From the NCBI GenBank assembly GCA_002479655.1, contig DLOQ01000121.1, positions 10,826 through 16,914 of the forward strand: a DNA stretch of 6,089 bases, given 5' to 3'. This document shows positions 5,820 through 6,089 of this stretch, in pieces; position 1 is the stretch's first letter, and every line of letters starts with the position of its first letter. Under the pieces are notes generated by a model. The model had not been told where the DNA came from, ran no database searches, and saw only the letters and a list, made by a program, of their open reading frames with translations. Origin of the DNA: Lachnospiraceae bacterium UBA7480 (GTDB lineage: Bacteria; Bacillota; Clostridia; Lachnospirales; Lachnospiraceae). The position numbers were made by a program, and so were the translations under genes.

Positions 5820-6089
5820 ATGGAACATTTTAAAATAGAATATCTGCCGCCGGAAGAGATTGAAAAGAAAAGCTTTGAGATCATTACTGAAGAACTTATA
5901 AAAAGAGGCATCCATCTGCCGGAAGAGGAAGAATTGATCACAAAACGCGCCATACATACCAGCGCGGACTTTGATTATGCCAAAACGCTTTTCTATTCCA
6001 AAGGAGCAGTGGAGATCTTAAAAGAGCTGATAAAAAATGGAGCTGATATTGTAACGGATACCAATATGGCATTGGCCGGAATCAATAAA
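5820..6089 (+). CDS. cbiC: Cobalt-precorrin-8 methylmutase, N-terminal part (partial)
   Basis: CbiC moves the C-11 methyl group of cobalt-precorrin-8 to C-12, giving cobyrinic acid late in corrin-ring building. Ninety codons are present with no stop before the right edge; the family is usually about 200-230 residues, so more than half is missing. The visible part is characteristic: LPPEEIEKKSFEII (residues 9-22), KRAIHTSADFDYAK (42-55), which carries the catalytic histidine His46, the FYSKGAVE stretch (58-65) and the DIVTDTNMALAGIN run (76-89). The start ATG has GAGGG seven bases upstream. The gap after cobD is 49 bases with no terminator, so it is probably in the same transcript. It is the only ring-building enzyme in view and suggests further cbi genes downstream. 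The aerobic counterpart CobH is a close relative; the choice of CbiC rests on the Clostridia-like context. Confidence 0.93.
   Translation, partial: MEHFKIEYLPPEEIEKKSFEIITEELIKRGIHLPEEEELITKRAIHTSADFDYAKTLFYSKGAVEILKELIKNGADIVTDTNMALAGINK

Noticed and set aside
1..6089. Cobalamin riboswitch, promoter, terminator, mobile element or CRISPR within the window
   Set aside because: There is no noncoding stretch longer than 69 bases, and I saw no B12-box-like leader, no stem followed by a T-run, no transposase and no regular repeat array. A riboswitch for this operon, if any, would be upstream of the window.

Overview
The window is one uninterrupted, single-strand block of late cobalamin (vitamin B12) biosynthesis genes. 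All nine genes are on the + strand. The codon style (many AGA/AGG and ATA codons, moderate GC), strong GGAGG-type ribosome binding sites and protein variants, including a short second CobU, suggest an anaerobic Firmicute of the Clostridia, most likely Lachnospiraceae. That assignment rests on recalled family resemblance, not on a database search.

Layout from left to right: the 3' end of cobQ/cbiP (cobyric acid synthase, 1-204); cobT (173-1264); cobU (about 1291-1839); cobS (1876-2649); a short CobU-like gene (2719-3102); cobC-type histidine phosphatase (3102-3719); cbiB (3716-4723); cobD (4748-5770); and the 5' part of cbiC (5820 to the window end). Genes overlap or are separated by at most 69 bases, and I see no terminator, promoter or riboswitch. 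The block therefore looks like the interior of one long polycistronic operon that continues beyond both ends.

Together the genes cover three steps of the pathway. CobQ amidates the corrin ring to cobyric acid. CobD makes (R)-1-amino-2-propanol phosphate from threonine phosphate, and CbiB attaches it to cobyric acid in the membrane. CobU activates the product as GDP-cobinamide, CobT makes alpha-ribazole phosphate from a lower base, CobS joins the two, and the CobC-like phosphatase removes the remaining phosphate. CbiC belongs to the earlier corrin-ring stage, so ring-building genes probably follow downstream. No threonine kinase and no lower-base synthesis gene is visible here.

For five genes the best-supported start lies inside the longest open frame: cobU, cobS, cobC and cobD by family N-terminus and/or Shine-Dalgarno (SD) position, with cobU and cobC the least certain. 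I found no undescribed system. The points most worth a second look are the two CobU paralogs in one operon, which have lost different conserved parts of the family, and small AAAA-loop hairpins in the two longest intergenic gaps, one directly abutting a ribosome binding site.
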